Below are positions 1 through 7,460 of a DNA stretch of 64,000 nt, one piece after another. Made by a program: the position numbers and the translations under genes. Every line of letters begins with the position of its first letter. The stretch's first letter is position 1. The notes beneath the pieces were generated by a model. That model searched no databases, was not told the origin of the DNA, and saw only the letters and a program-made list of their open reading frames with translations. This DNA is from CADDYT01 sp035294125 (GTDB lineage Bacteria > Chloroflexota > Ktedonobacteria > Ktedonobacterales > Ktedonobacteraceae): the NCBI GenBank assembly GCA_035294125.1, contig DATGLM010000005.1, positions 148,464 through 212,463 on the forward strand, read 5' to 3'.

Positions 1-376
1 GAGTAGCGTAGACGGCGTTGTAGGCGCGGAAAATATCGGGCGTCACCCAGCAATCTGAATCGACAAAGAAGATATATTCGTGTGCCGACTGTATGACACC
101 GAGATTGCGCTTCTCGCGCACGTTGCCTGGCCCGGCGATGTAACGCGCCGCGTGCTTTGCGCATAACTTGCGCAGCGCAGCCGCCTGCTCCGGCGGGCTG
201 TCATCAATAATGAGCACCTCCACCGCACCCGAGTGGTGGCTGCGGGCAGCGCTCAGGCTTTCAAGCAGGCGCTGCACCTGCCGCACACGGCCATATGTGG
301 GGACAACGACCGAAAACGAACCAGGGTTCTCACTCCCTTGAGCATTCCAGGTATCAGGCTGAGGGTTGATCGTCAT
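1..376 (-). CDS. Glycosyltransferase family 2, N-terminal part (cut by window edge)
   Basis: About 125 codons are visible, starting at ATG 376-374 on the minus strand and running off the left edge. The translation has the opening strand of a GT-A fold (SVVVPTYGR, about residues 25-33), then VEVLIIDDSPPEQ, a conserved NVREKRNLGV segment, and the acidic FFVDSDCW motif that in this family binds nucleotide-sugar and metal. It should transfer a sugar at the cytoplasmic face of the membrane; acceptor and sugar cannot be read. Its start lies inside the 3' end of the upstream glycosyltransferase gene (23-nt overlap), so the two are probably co-translated. The C-terminus is missing only because of the window. 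Confidence 0.85.
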   Translation of the reverse strand, partial: MTINPQPDTWNAQGSENPGSFSVVVPTYGRVRQVQRLLESLSAARSHHSGAVEVLIIDDSPPEQAAALRKLCAKHAARYIAGPGNVREKRNLGVIQSAHEYIFFVDSDCWVTPDIFRAYNAVYAT

Positions 377-1220
377 TGCTGGTTAGCTCCGCGTGTGTTG
401 ATAGAATGTAGGCGCTGAGATGCGGAAGGGCACGAGCAAGCGTTTCGGGGCGCACCCGTGCGCGCAGCAGTTCAAGCTGGAGCACGTCGGACGCGATCTC
501 CCAGCGCCAGCGTTTCTCCTCCGGCGCAAGATGGTACGCAACTGCCGAAGGCACGCCCCAGGCTGGCAGTTTATCGGCGATCATCAGGGTGAGCAGAACA
601 TCCTCACCGGGCAGGCCGGGCAGAGGATAGCGCGTTACCAGGTCCCAGTCAACCAGCGCGAGCGCTGACCAGCGTAGTAAGAGAAAGGCGGCATCGCCGA
701 AAAGAATGGGAATTGGCTCCGCGGGGGTGGTTCTCACAACCTCTCCGTTGAGCTGGTTGATATCGTTAAGATACGTATATTGAGGATCAATCTGCAGCTT
801 GCTGCCCTGAAAAAAACCGGCCTCTTCGTGCATGGCGGCGCATTCCAGCAGTTTCCGGACGGCATCGGGCCGGAGCAGCATATCATCATCGACGAACAAC
901 GCAAACTCGGCAGGCACGACGCCGCTGATCAACTCGGAGCGTGCCGCACCCACGCCTCGTCGTGTGGCGGTGCGCCGGTAGTGCAGCTCAAAACCCTGCC
1001 TGGCAAGATGATCCCACAGCAGTCGCACATTGCGATCGGTGAAGATAGCCACCTGCCCCTCGTCGCGCACACAGATGCGCAGCAGGCCACAATCCTGCAT
1101 TGCCAGGCTGGCAAGGGTATAGCCAATGCGAATATCGGCGGCACGGTCTGAACAGGTTGGAATAAGTACAACGACATCGGGTCGAACAGACTTCGGCCTT
1201 GCTTGATAGGCACCATGCAT
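354..1220 (-). CDS. Glycosyltransferase family 2
   Basis: A 288-residue GT2-type protein. It opens with the strand VVVLIPTCSDR (about residues 16-26), carries GVGAARSELI, the donor-binding FVDDDML (about residue 120), and a later GDAAFLLLRWSAL and PGLPGEDVLL region that could hold the catalytic base. No membrane segment is evident, so it is probably a soluble or peripheral enzyme. Its 3' end overlaps the next glycosyltransferase, which suggests joint action on one glycan or glycolipid. A modest purine stretch precedes the start and the gap to the next upstream gene is about 110 nt. Substrate unknown. Confidence 0.85.
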   Translation of the reverse strand: MHGAYQARPKSVRPDVVVLIPTCSDRAADIRIGYTLASLAMQDCGLLRICVRDEGQVAIFTDRNVRLLWDHLARQGFELHYRRTATRRGVGAARSELISGVVPAEFALFVDDDMLLRPDAVRKLLECAAMHEEAGFFQGSKLQIDPQYTYLNDINQLNGEVVRTTPAEPIPILFGDAAFLLLRWSALALVDWDLVTRYPLPGLPGEDVLLTLMIADKLPAWGVPSAVAYHLAPEEKRWRWEIASDVLQLELLRARVRPETLARALPHLSAYILSTHAELTSNDDQPSA

Positions 1221-1332
1221 ACAGGCTTCTCACAGTCTCCTACGGTCTCAAGAACTGAACGCGCTTCCCCTCTAGCCTCATTGTAGCACGGCGAGAGCAA
1301 TTGGAACAAGCTCCACTATGTATATGGATCAG

Positions 1333-2103
1333 CTAAACGAGCAGGCGGTGAGATGCCTGCAATTTTGTGCCGACGTGTACGGCGACGATACCGCCCAGGA
1401 GACGGCGGAAACCCACGTCGTGCCAGCCCACCTCTTCCATGATGGTTTTGAGCGCGGGTGCGTCGGGGAAGGAGGTGAGCGAATGGGGCAGGTAGTGATA
1501 TTCCTCGAAGGCTTTGCCGAGCACGCTGCCGAAGAGTGGGGCCAGTCGGTAGAAGTACAGGTGGAAAAGCGTGCCGAGGATTTTGCCTGGCGGGTGGCTG
1601 ACTTCCAGGCAGACGACGTGTCCGCCCGGTCGCACCACGCGCAGCATCTCGGCAAACCCCTGCCGGATATCGGACAGGTTGCGCACCGTGAAGGCAGCGC
1701 AGCAGCCATCGACGCTGTTGTCGGGCAGCTCAATATGCTCGGCATCTCCCACGCGCAGTTCGATGCGATCTTGCAGGCCCAGCCGCGCCAGCTTCTGCTG
1801 TCCGATCTCCAGCATCTCAGGCGTGATGTCCATGCCGATCATATGCACGCCCGGCGGCGAGTTGCGAATAACGGCGATAGAGAGATCAGCCGTTCCTGCT
1901 CCGAGATCGAGGCCGGTCTGGCCCGCTTGCAGCGCGAGGCAGCGGGCTGCAAAGGCGCGCCAGCGCCCATCCATGCCCAGACTCATCAGCCGGTTCATCG
2001 GGTCATAGATACGGGCAATGCGCCCGAAGAGACGCCGCACATAGGGGCGTTTGCCGCCGCTCTCACGAAATTTATTCTCTAAAAATTGCTCGCTTTTCGT
2101 CAT
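1333..2103 (-). CDS. ubiE: Demethylmenaquinone methyltransferase UbiE/MenG
   Basis: This 256-residue class I methyltransferase should carry out the last step of menaquinone synthesis, SAM-dependent C-methylation of demethylmenaquinone. It shows the family's N-terminal signature (FGRIARIYDPMNRLMS), SAM motif I (GLDLGAGTADLS, about residues 63-74), a motif near GMDITPEMLEIG, and the conserved AAFTVRNLSD and RVVRPGGHVVCLEVS segments. Length matches the family. It lies 46 nt downstream of menA in the same orientation, so the last two membrane steps of the quinone pathway are encoded together. Confidence 0.93.
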   Translation of the reverse strand: MTKSEQFLENKFRESGGKRPYVRRLFGRIARIYDPMNRLMSLGMDGRWRAFAARCLALQAGQTGLDLGAGTADLSIAVIRNSPPGVHMIGMDITPEMLEIGQQKLARLGLQDRIELRVGDAEHIELPDNSVDGCCAAFTVRNLSDIRQGFAEMLRVVRPGGHVVCLEVSHPPGKILGTLFHLYFYRLAPLFGSVLGKAFEEYHYLPHSLTSFPDAPALKTIMEEVGWHDVGFRRLLGGIVAVHVGTKLQASHRLLV

Positions 2104-2149
2104 AGTTCCTTAAATCCGTTCATGCCTGTCGGTACAATGGATTGCGCTT

Positions 2150-3070
2150 CTATAACCGTGCAATGAGAATGCCCAGCGCCAGCATGACGGCGAATTGCAG
2201 GTGCAGCATGGAGGTACGCTTGATGCCGACAGCGAAGACTTTGCGCTCAGTCGCGCAGAGGACGGAGCGCACATTGCTGAAGGCCAGCGGGAAGGTGAGC
2301 CAGACCAGCAGGCTCCAGAGCGGCAGGAGGCCGACAAGAGCAAAGATGGTCACGGCAACATAGCTGCCGAAGAGCAGGAAGGCATGGTAGCGCACGCCGA
2401 AGGTTTGCCCGAAACGCACCGGCAGCGTGCGCTTCTGCACGGCCAGATCGTCCTGGTAGTCGCGCACGTTGTTCATATTCAGGATGGCGGTGACCAGGAA
2501 GCCGACGGGGACGCTGGCGGCAAAGGCCAGCCAGGACCAGCGCGGAATCTGCACGTAGTACGCGCCCCACACCTCCAGCAAGCCCATCGCAATGTAGACG
2601 AGAATATCGCCGAGGCCGCGCGTGGCGAACTTGAACGGTTTCGCGCTGTAGAAATAGCCAATCAGCATGGCTGCCACGCCGAAGAGCAGCAGGGCCGGGC
2701 CGACAATCCACGCCAGCAGCAGACCCAGCACTGCCGCCAGCACAAAGCAGGCAATACCGCCGCCAAGCACCTGCCCGGCAGTCATCTCATGCCTGAAAAT
2801 AACCGTCATTGATCCCAGCGACCCCTCATGATCCAGTCCGTAACGCCAGTCAAAATACTCATTGAAGTAATTGACTCCGATTTGCAGGAAGAGGCCGGAG
2901 CAAAGGGCCAGCGCGAAGTTCAGCGGGTGAAACACCCCCTGATAGATGGCCAGCGCCGTCCCCACCAGCAGCGGGCTGATGGTCGCCGTCAGCGAAAATG
3001 GCCGCGCCACCTTAAACCAGATTCTCCACGAAGGCCGGATATTCCCACTATACGCCTGTGTATCGCTCAT
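2150..3070 (-). CDS. menA: 1,4-dihydroxy-2-naphthoate polyprenyltransferase MenA
   Basis: A 306-residue integral membrane prenyltransferase of the UbiA superfamily with about eight hydrophobic helices. The first aspartate-rich region reads NYFNEYFDWRYGLD (about residues 67-80) and the second NNVRDYQDDLAVQKRTLP (about 199-216); both should hold Mg-prenyl diphosphate. The enzyme joins a polyprenyl chain to 1,4-dihydroxy-2-naphthoate, giving the substrate of the neighbouring ubiE. The pairing and the KRTLPVRFG segment favour MenA over other UbiA proteins. Menaquinone as respiratory quinone follows by inference. Confidence 0.92.
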   Translation of the reverse strand: MSDTQAYSGNIRPSWRIWFKVARPFSLTATISPLLVGTALAIYQGVFHPLNFALALCSGLFLQIGVNYFNEYFDWRYGLDHEGSLGSMTVIFRHEMTAGQVLGGGIACFVLAAVLGLLLAWIVGPALLLFGVAAMLIGYFYSAKPFKFATRGLGDILVYIAMGLLEVWGAYYVQIPRWSWLAFAASVPVGFLVTAILNMNNVRDYQDDLAVQKRTLPVRFGQTFGVRYHAFLLFGSYVAVTIFALVGLLPLWSLLVWLTFPLAFSNVRSVLCATERKVFAVGIKRTSMLHLQFAVMLALGILIARL

Positions 3071-3172
3071 AGCTGTTCCCTGATATCAGATATATTCAAA
3101 ATGCTGATTTCTTACCTTGATATAGCATAGTGCAAGATCAGGTAATACGTCAAAGGTATGCTCTCTAATGAC

Positions 3173-3246
3173 ACCATGCCGAGTTTTGTGTCACAGGTAT
3201 GCTGGATTGGCCTGGCAGCGTTCAATTACACAAAACTCGGCATGGT
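3173..3246 (-). terminator. 19-bp perfect inverted repeat after the regulator gene
   Basis: The arms 3173-3191 and 3228-3246 are exact reverse complements, separated by 36 nt. They lie between the stop of the winged-helix gene (3253) and the start of menA (3070), so they could end transcription of the regulator operon. The loop is long for a simple terminator and no T-run follows. A near-identical short direct repeat (CTCTCTAAT at 3161-3169 and 3249-3257) flanks the repeat, which would also fit a small miniature element. Confidence 0.5.
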
Positions 3247-3252
3247 ATCTCT

Positions 3253-3615
3253 CTAATCCATACTCTGCTTGTTTTCGTTTTCAGCTTTCGCGGCAGGTGA
3301 TGTGCCGTTTTTGTCGGGCTGCTGGCCGCTTTCCAGAATCTCCCGCAGGGCTGTGGTATGCTCGGCGAATGCCTTGCGGCCTGCTTCGGTAGCTTCGACA
3401 TAGGTCTGCGGCTTATTGCGCGCGAAGGTTTTGCTGATCGTGACGTAGCCAGCCTCTTCGAGTTTGTGCAGGTGCGCGCCCAGATTGCCGTCGGTCAGTT
3501 CCAGTGTATCCTTGAGGTAGCCGAACACGACCTGCGTCTCCGGGGGCAGCGCGGTCAAGACGGCCATAAGCCGCAGGCGCACAGGCTGGTGAATGATTTC
3601 GTTGAGTGCAGCCAT
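3253..3615 (-). CDS. Winged-helix transcriptional regulator (HTH_34/ArsR-like)
   Basis: A 120-residue protein made almost entirely of one winged-helix domain: HQPVRLRLMAVLTALP (helix 1), LKDTLELTDGNLGAHLHKLEEAG as helix 2/recognition helix, and a wing around YVTISKTFARNKPQTYVEAT. This is the pattern of small dimeric regulators that share a winged helix with MarR/ArsR proteins. No metal-binding cysteines are present, so metal sensing is unlikely. I took ATG 3615 as start because it lies 2 nt after the stop of the upstream membrane-protein gene. The long reading frame that continues upstream is a shadow of that gene. The pair is probably autoregulated. The tail is charged and low-complexity. 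Confidence 0.85.
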   Translation of the reverse strand: MAALNEIIHQPVRLRLMAVLTALPPETQVVFGYLKDTLELTDGNLGAHLHKLEEAGYVTISKTFARNKPQTYVEATEAGRKAFAEHTTALREILESGQQPDKNGTSPAAKAENENKQSMD

Positions 3616-3617
3616 AG

Positions 3618-4193
3618 CTATCTCCGCCACAGGTAATAGACGCTGATAGCCACAAGCGGCAACCCGGCAAAAACCGCCTCCCACAGGTAAAAGTAGGAGG
3701 GCAGCAGGTAGTAACCCAGTACCGACATTACGGTCACGCCCGCGCCTAATCCAATCGAGAGGGGAATGCGCATCCAGGCACCGGCGATGATCGTGCTGAA
3801 CATCACCACCGTAACCCACAGCATTGCGATCTGGTGCGGCGTCAAAGTAAAGATGATGAGCCACAGAATGGCAAACCCGTACAGCACTCCATTGAAAATG
3901 CCAGGCTGCGTGTTGATCATGGCCGTCCTTGATCCCGGCGCAGGACGCATTCTACCGCCCTGAGTTGCGCCAAGAATCGCGGAACCAATCATTCCTATTA
4001 CGACCATCGTTCCCCATATCCAGCCAGTAAATTGAGGTTGCCACTGACTGGCTAGAAAGCCAGCGCACCAGATGATTCCCCAGAGCAGCGTATAGTACGC
4101 CCAGAAATGGGAAATGCCATGCGCTTTCGTTGTCGTCTGCCGAAAGTTATCCAATGTAGCCTGCGCCTCTTCCGGTGAAATGTTCATTGCCAT
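3618..4193 (-). CDS. Small multi-pass membrane protein co-transcribed with regulator
   Basis: A 191-residue protein with a soluble amphipathic N-terminus (about 30 residues) and five or six hydrophobic segments, for example around residues 30-48, 56-75, 98-115, 120-138, 143-162 and 167-187. I do not recognise a family with a known activity. It ends 2 nt before the winged-helix regulator, a layout seen for small sensor/transport proteins paired with their own repressor. A sigma70-like promoter with repeat elements lies just upstream. Function unassigned. Confidence 0.8.
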   Translation of the reverse strand: MAMNISPEEAQATLDNFRQTTTKAHGISHFWAYYTLLWGIIWCAGFLASQWQPQFTGWIWGTMVVIGMIGSAILGATQGGRMRPAPGSRTAMINTQPGIFNGVLYGFAILWLIIFTLTPHQIAMLWVTVVMFSTIIAGAWMRIPLSIGLGAGVTVMSVLGYYLLPSYFYLWEAVFAGLPLVAISVYYLWRR

Positions 4194-4225
4194 CGCTCTT
4201 TCTTTTCAAAGTTATTCGCTTTCGT

Positions 4226-4276
4226 AGAGTACTCTGTTCTATAGAGAACTCTAATATGAAAAGTGAGCATTGTCAA
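4226..4276 (-). promoter_or_regulatory. Promoter with operator-like repeats for the membrane protein/regulator operon
   Basis: On the minus strand a perfect -35 box TTGACA (4276-4271) is followed after exactly 17 nt by TAGAGT (4253-4248) as -10. Overlapping and following the -10 are two related elements on the plus strand, AGAGTACTCT (4226-4235, itself a perfect palindrome) and AGAGAACTCT (4243-4252), centred 17 bp apart. That is a likely binding site for the winged-helix repressor of the operon. The start codon is about 33 nt downstream of the inner repeat. Confidence 0.55.
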
Positions 4277-4351
4277 TAGGATTCTGGCACAGTTTTTCTC
4301 GGTGGCTTCTCCTGGCCGCTCGCAAGTGGCAGACACACTCCCCCGTGTAGA

Positions 4352-4378
4352 GTAGGGCCGATCCTTGCGGTCGTCCTG
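4352..4378 (+). repeat. Dispersed GTAGGGCCGA... repeat, copy 1
   Basis: These 27 nt match 36082-36108 at 24 of 27 positions, and a shorter related stretch lies at 30596-30618. All three copies are in intergenic DNA. In the other two places the sequence takes part in a hairpin. This looks like a small dispersed intergenic repeat family of the genome, possibly REP-like. Copy number elsewhere cannot be seen. Confidence 0.55.
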
Positions 4379-4407
4379 GGGAGCAGGGTTGCTTTACATC
4401 AGAGCTA

Positions 4408-5409
4408 CTAATCATACATCTCCGCGATCGAACGCGCCGCTTCTGCCACCGCAGCCCGCATGTTGGAGGGGCTGAGCACCGTCGCGCCAGTTCCCAGAGC
4501 GAGGACGTAAGAGATGGCGGCTTCAAGGGATTCGACGTTGACTTGCACGACAATGCTGCCGTCTGGCTCCTCTTGCAGGATGGTGGTGTCGCCGGAGAGG
4601 TTGGGGCGCGTGGAGGACTGGACGCGCAGGACGAGGGCGAAGGGGTGCGTCTGCTCCTCAAGGTACTGGCGTGCCTCCTGCCAGTAGGAGCGCAGGTCGA
4701 AATCAGGCTGGATGTTTGCCTGGGCGTCGAGGACTCTCAGGTCTTCGATGTAGCCGACGCGGAAGGTGCAGAAGGTGTGGCAATTGTGGCAGTAAGCGAC
4801 GAGATACCAGATGCCGGTGCGCACTCTACGGCGCGACAGTCCTTTGTAGACGAGGCCGTAGGGGTCGACGCGCAACCACTGCACGCCAGGCGCGTCGTTG
4901 GCGGGATAGAGAATTTCGAGCTGGTTTTCGCCCAGCACGGCCAGGCGGATGCTTTCTAGAAAGACGGAATTGACCGGGGCGCTGCGGCCAGCACGGCCAG
5001 CACGGTCATACCAGGCAGTGGTGTCGAAGAGGATGCGCTTGCGAGCAGCCTTCACATCGACGCGATACTGCTCAGGCAGCGCGGCTTCGAGTTTGAGCAG
5101 GGCGCGCTGCAGGCCGTCGTCGTCGGCAAAGAGGCTGTAGTTGCCCGCCATGTCGGCGCTCAGCACGAGCGAGACAGCCTCTTCGGGCGTGAAGATGGTC
5201 GACTCGAAATGATAATCGCCGGGCAGGTAGTAGCCGCCGCCGGGGCCGTAATCCATCGAGATAGGGATGTGCGCCAGCGATAGCGTATCAATGTCGCGGT
5301 AGATCGTGCGTGTCGAGACGCCTAAAATATCCGCCAGGTGCCGTGCCGTCATCTTCCCCCGCGCTTGCAGCAGCAGCGTGATTGCTAACAATCGTTCCGT
5401 TTTCTCCAT
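4408..5409 (-). CDS. WYL-domain transcriptional regulator (DeoR-type HTH)
   Basis: A 333-residue regulator. Residues 5-60 form a HTH_11-type winged helix (RLLAITLLLQARGKMTARHLA, then VSTRTIYRDIDTL as recognition helix). Residues about 145-225 form a WYL domain, here with YGLVYKGLSRRRVRTGIWYLVAYC and FRVGYIEDLRVL. A C-terminal WCX-like part (about 235-330) follows. WYL domains are thought to bind nucleic acid or nucleotide-like ligands and often control DNA-damage or conflict genes. The gene is divergent from the ABC exporter at 5550, with 140 nt between, so that exporter is a plausible target. This is inference only. Confidence 0.88.
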   Translation of the reverse strand: MEKTERLLAITLLLQARGKMTARHLADILGVSTRTIYRDIDTLSLAHIPISMDYGPGGGYYLPGDYHFESTIFTPEEAVSLVLSADMAGNYSLFADDDGLQRALLKLEAALPEQYRVDVKAARKRILFDTTAWYDRAGRAGRSAPVNSVFLESIRLAVLGENQLEILYPANDAPGVQWLRVDPYGLVYKGLSRRRVRTGIWYLVAYCHNCHTFCTFRVGYIEDLRVLDAQANIQPDFDLRSYWQEARQYLEEQTHPFALVLRVQSSTRPNLSGDTTILQEEPDGSIVVQVNVESLEAAISYVLALGTGATVLSPSNMRAAVAEAARSIAEMYD

Positions 5410-5549
5410 ATTTCCATTCTAACACAAAAAAGCACTGAAAGACTGACATACTCCTGTCACTTATTTTCGATTAGACTAGAAGTTCCAATGTGGGAATAAG
5501 GATTTCCTCTGTCTTTTTTCTCTCTGACCTCTACAGAAAGGATGAACCT

Positions 5550-7460
5550 GTGGTCTCTGCTGCCAAGGACAAACAGAACCTCTCTTACTATGTTGAGTTA
5601 TTGAAATCGAGTGGCCGTATTTATATGCGTATACTTGGCCTGCTGCGCCCTCACTGGCTCACTACGCTGGGGGCGATTGCCTGCCTGGGACTCTCTACCG
5701 GCTTTGCCCTGCTCGTTCCCTGGCTGCTGGCCTTCGTGATCGACAATGGCTTGCAGCGCGGGGATTTTGGTACGCTGCTGCTGGCCGGTCTCGCCATCCT
5801 GGCCGCCAGTGTCATGCGCGGTCTCTTCGCCTACGGGCAGGGCTACCTCTCGCAGGCCCTCTCCTGCCTCGTGGCCTACGACCTGCGCAACGACCTGTAT
5901 GACCACCTGCAAAGCCTGGATTTCTCCTTCCATGATGACGCGGAAACCGGGCAGTTGATGTCCCGCCTCACCGTCGATATCGAGGCGGTGCGCAACTTCA
6001 TCCCAATGGGCATACTACGCGCCCTGGTGGCGTTCGTGACCTTCGGAGCCATCACTGTCATTCTCTTCACGCTCGATGTCTACCTGGCACTGGTGACGCT
6101 GATCACCGTGCCGATCCTGGTCTTCCTCGGCATCCAGGTCGCCAGCCGCCTGCGCCCGCTCTGGATGAAGGTGCAGAATGAGACCGGTGCCCTGGGAACC
6201 ATCATGCAGGAGAGCCTGAGCGGCATGCGCGTGGTCAAAGCCTTTGCCCGCGAACCGTTTGAGATTGAGAAATACGGTAAGAAAAACCATGAACTGCGCG
6301 AACTCAATCTGGCGGCCATGCGCCTCTCGGCCTGGAACCAGCCGTTGATGGTGTTCGTCGTCAATATTGTCACCGTCCTGCTCGTCTGGATCGGTGGTAT
6401 CGCCGTCATCGGCCACAAACTCAGTCTCGGCACGCTGGTGGCCGTGACGACCTACGTGCTGCTGCTCAACACGCCGACGCGCTCCTTCGGCTACATGGTC
6501 AACTGGTTCATGCGCGGCTACTCCAGCGGCATGCGCATCTACGGGGTGATGGATACGCGGCCCATCATAGCCGATCGGCCCGGCGCGCAGGAATTGACCG
6601 ATGTGCAGGGACACGTGCGCTTCGAGCATGTCTCATTTGCGTATGGCAGCGGCCCGGAGGTGTTGCACGATCTCAACATCGATGCGCGGCCCGGTCAGAT
6701 CATCGCCCTGCTGGGAGCTACAGGCAACGGCAAGAGTACCGTCCTCAACCTGTTGCCGCGTTTCTACGACCCCACGAAGGGACGCATCACGCTGGATGGC
6801 AAAGACCTGCGCGACGTGAAGCTCGAATCACTGCGCCGCAACGTGGGGCTGGTGCTTCAGGATGTCTTCCTCTTTAACGCTACCCTGCGCGACAACATCG
6901 CCTATGGTGTGACCGATGTGACCGACGAGCAAATTATCGCTGCGGCGAAGATAGCGCGAGTCGACGAATTCGCTCAGAACCTGCCGGATGGTTACGATAC
7001 CTGGGTGGGCGAGCGCGGCGTCACCCTTTCCGGCGGCCAGAAACAGCGTGTCGCCATCGCCCGCACGCTGCTGCTCAACCCGCGTATTCTCATCCTGGAC
7101 GATTCGACTTCCAGCGTGGATATGGAGACCGAATATCTCATCCAGCAGGCGCTCGATGCCGTCATGCGCGGGCGCACTACCTTCGTCGTCGCCTCGCGTC
7201 TGCGCACCATCAAGAACGCTGACCAGATTCTGGTTATCGATAAGGGGCGCATCGTCGAGCGCGGCACGCACGAGACGCTGCTGAAGCAGGGCGGCATCTA
7301 CACCCGCCTCTACGACCTGCAACTACGCGAGCAGGAAGAGTTCGAGGCTCGCATGCTGCGCAACCGCACGGTGATAAGCGGCGCGGACGACAATGAGAAC
7401 GAGGATGAAGGGGAACAGGAAGAGCGGGAACAGCAGGAAACAGAACAGGAGGTGGCATAA
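5550..7460 (+). CDS. ABC exporter subunit with degenerate ATP site
   Basis: About 636 residues: six transmembrane helices (residues about 25-320) followed by an ATPase domain. Walker A reads GATGNGKST and the signature LSGGQKQR is intact. In Walker B (ILILDDSTSSVD) the catalytic glutamate is aspartate, and the H-loop (VVASRLRTI) has serine for histidine. This is the known signature of the degenerate half of heterodimeric exporters such as BmrCD or TM287/288. I chose GTG 5550 as start because AGAAAGGA lies 7 nt upstream; a GTG at 5490 lacks a ribosome site. A strongly acidic tail ends the protein. The stop overlaps the next start (TAATG). Likely a drug or lipid exporter. Confidence 0.9.
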   Translation: MVSAAKDKQNLSYYVELLKSSGRIYMRILGLLRPHWLTTLGAIACLGLSTGFALLVPWLLAFVIDNGLQRGDFGTLLLAGLAILAASVMRGLFAYGQGYLSQALSCLVAYDLRNDLYDHLQSLDFSFHDDAETGQLMSRLTVDIEAVRNFIPMGILRALVAFVTFGAITVILFTLDVYLALVTLITVPILVFLGIQVASRLRPLWMKVQNETGALGTIMQESLSGMRVVKAFAREPFEIEKYGKKNHELRELNLAAMRLSAWNQPLMVFVVNIVTVLLVWIGGIAVIGHKLSLGTLVAVTTYVLLLNTPTRSFGYMVNWFMRGYSSGMRIYGVMDTRPIIADRPGAQELTDVQGHVRFEHVSFAYGSGPEVLHDLNIDARPGQIIALLGATGNGKSTVLNLLPRFYDPTKGRITLDGKDLRDVKLESLRRNVGLVLQDVFLFNATLRDNIAYGVTDVTDEQIIAAAKIARVDEFAQNLPDGYDTWVGERGVTLSGGQKQRVAIARTLLLNPRILILDDSTSSVDMETEYLIQQALDAVMRGRTTFVVASRLRTIKNADQILVIDKGRIVERGTHETLLKQGGIYTRLYDLQLREQEEFEARMLRNRTVISGADDNENEDEGEQEEREQQETEQEVA

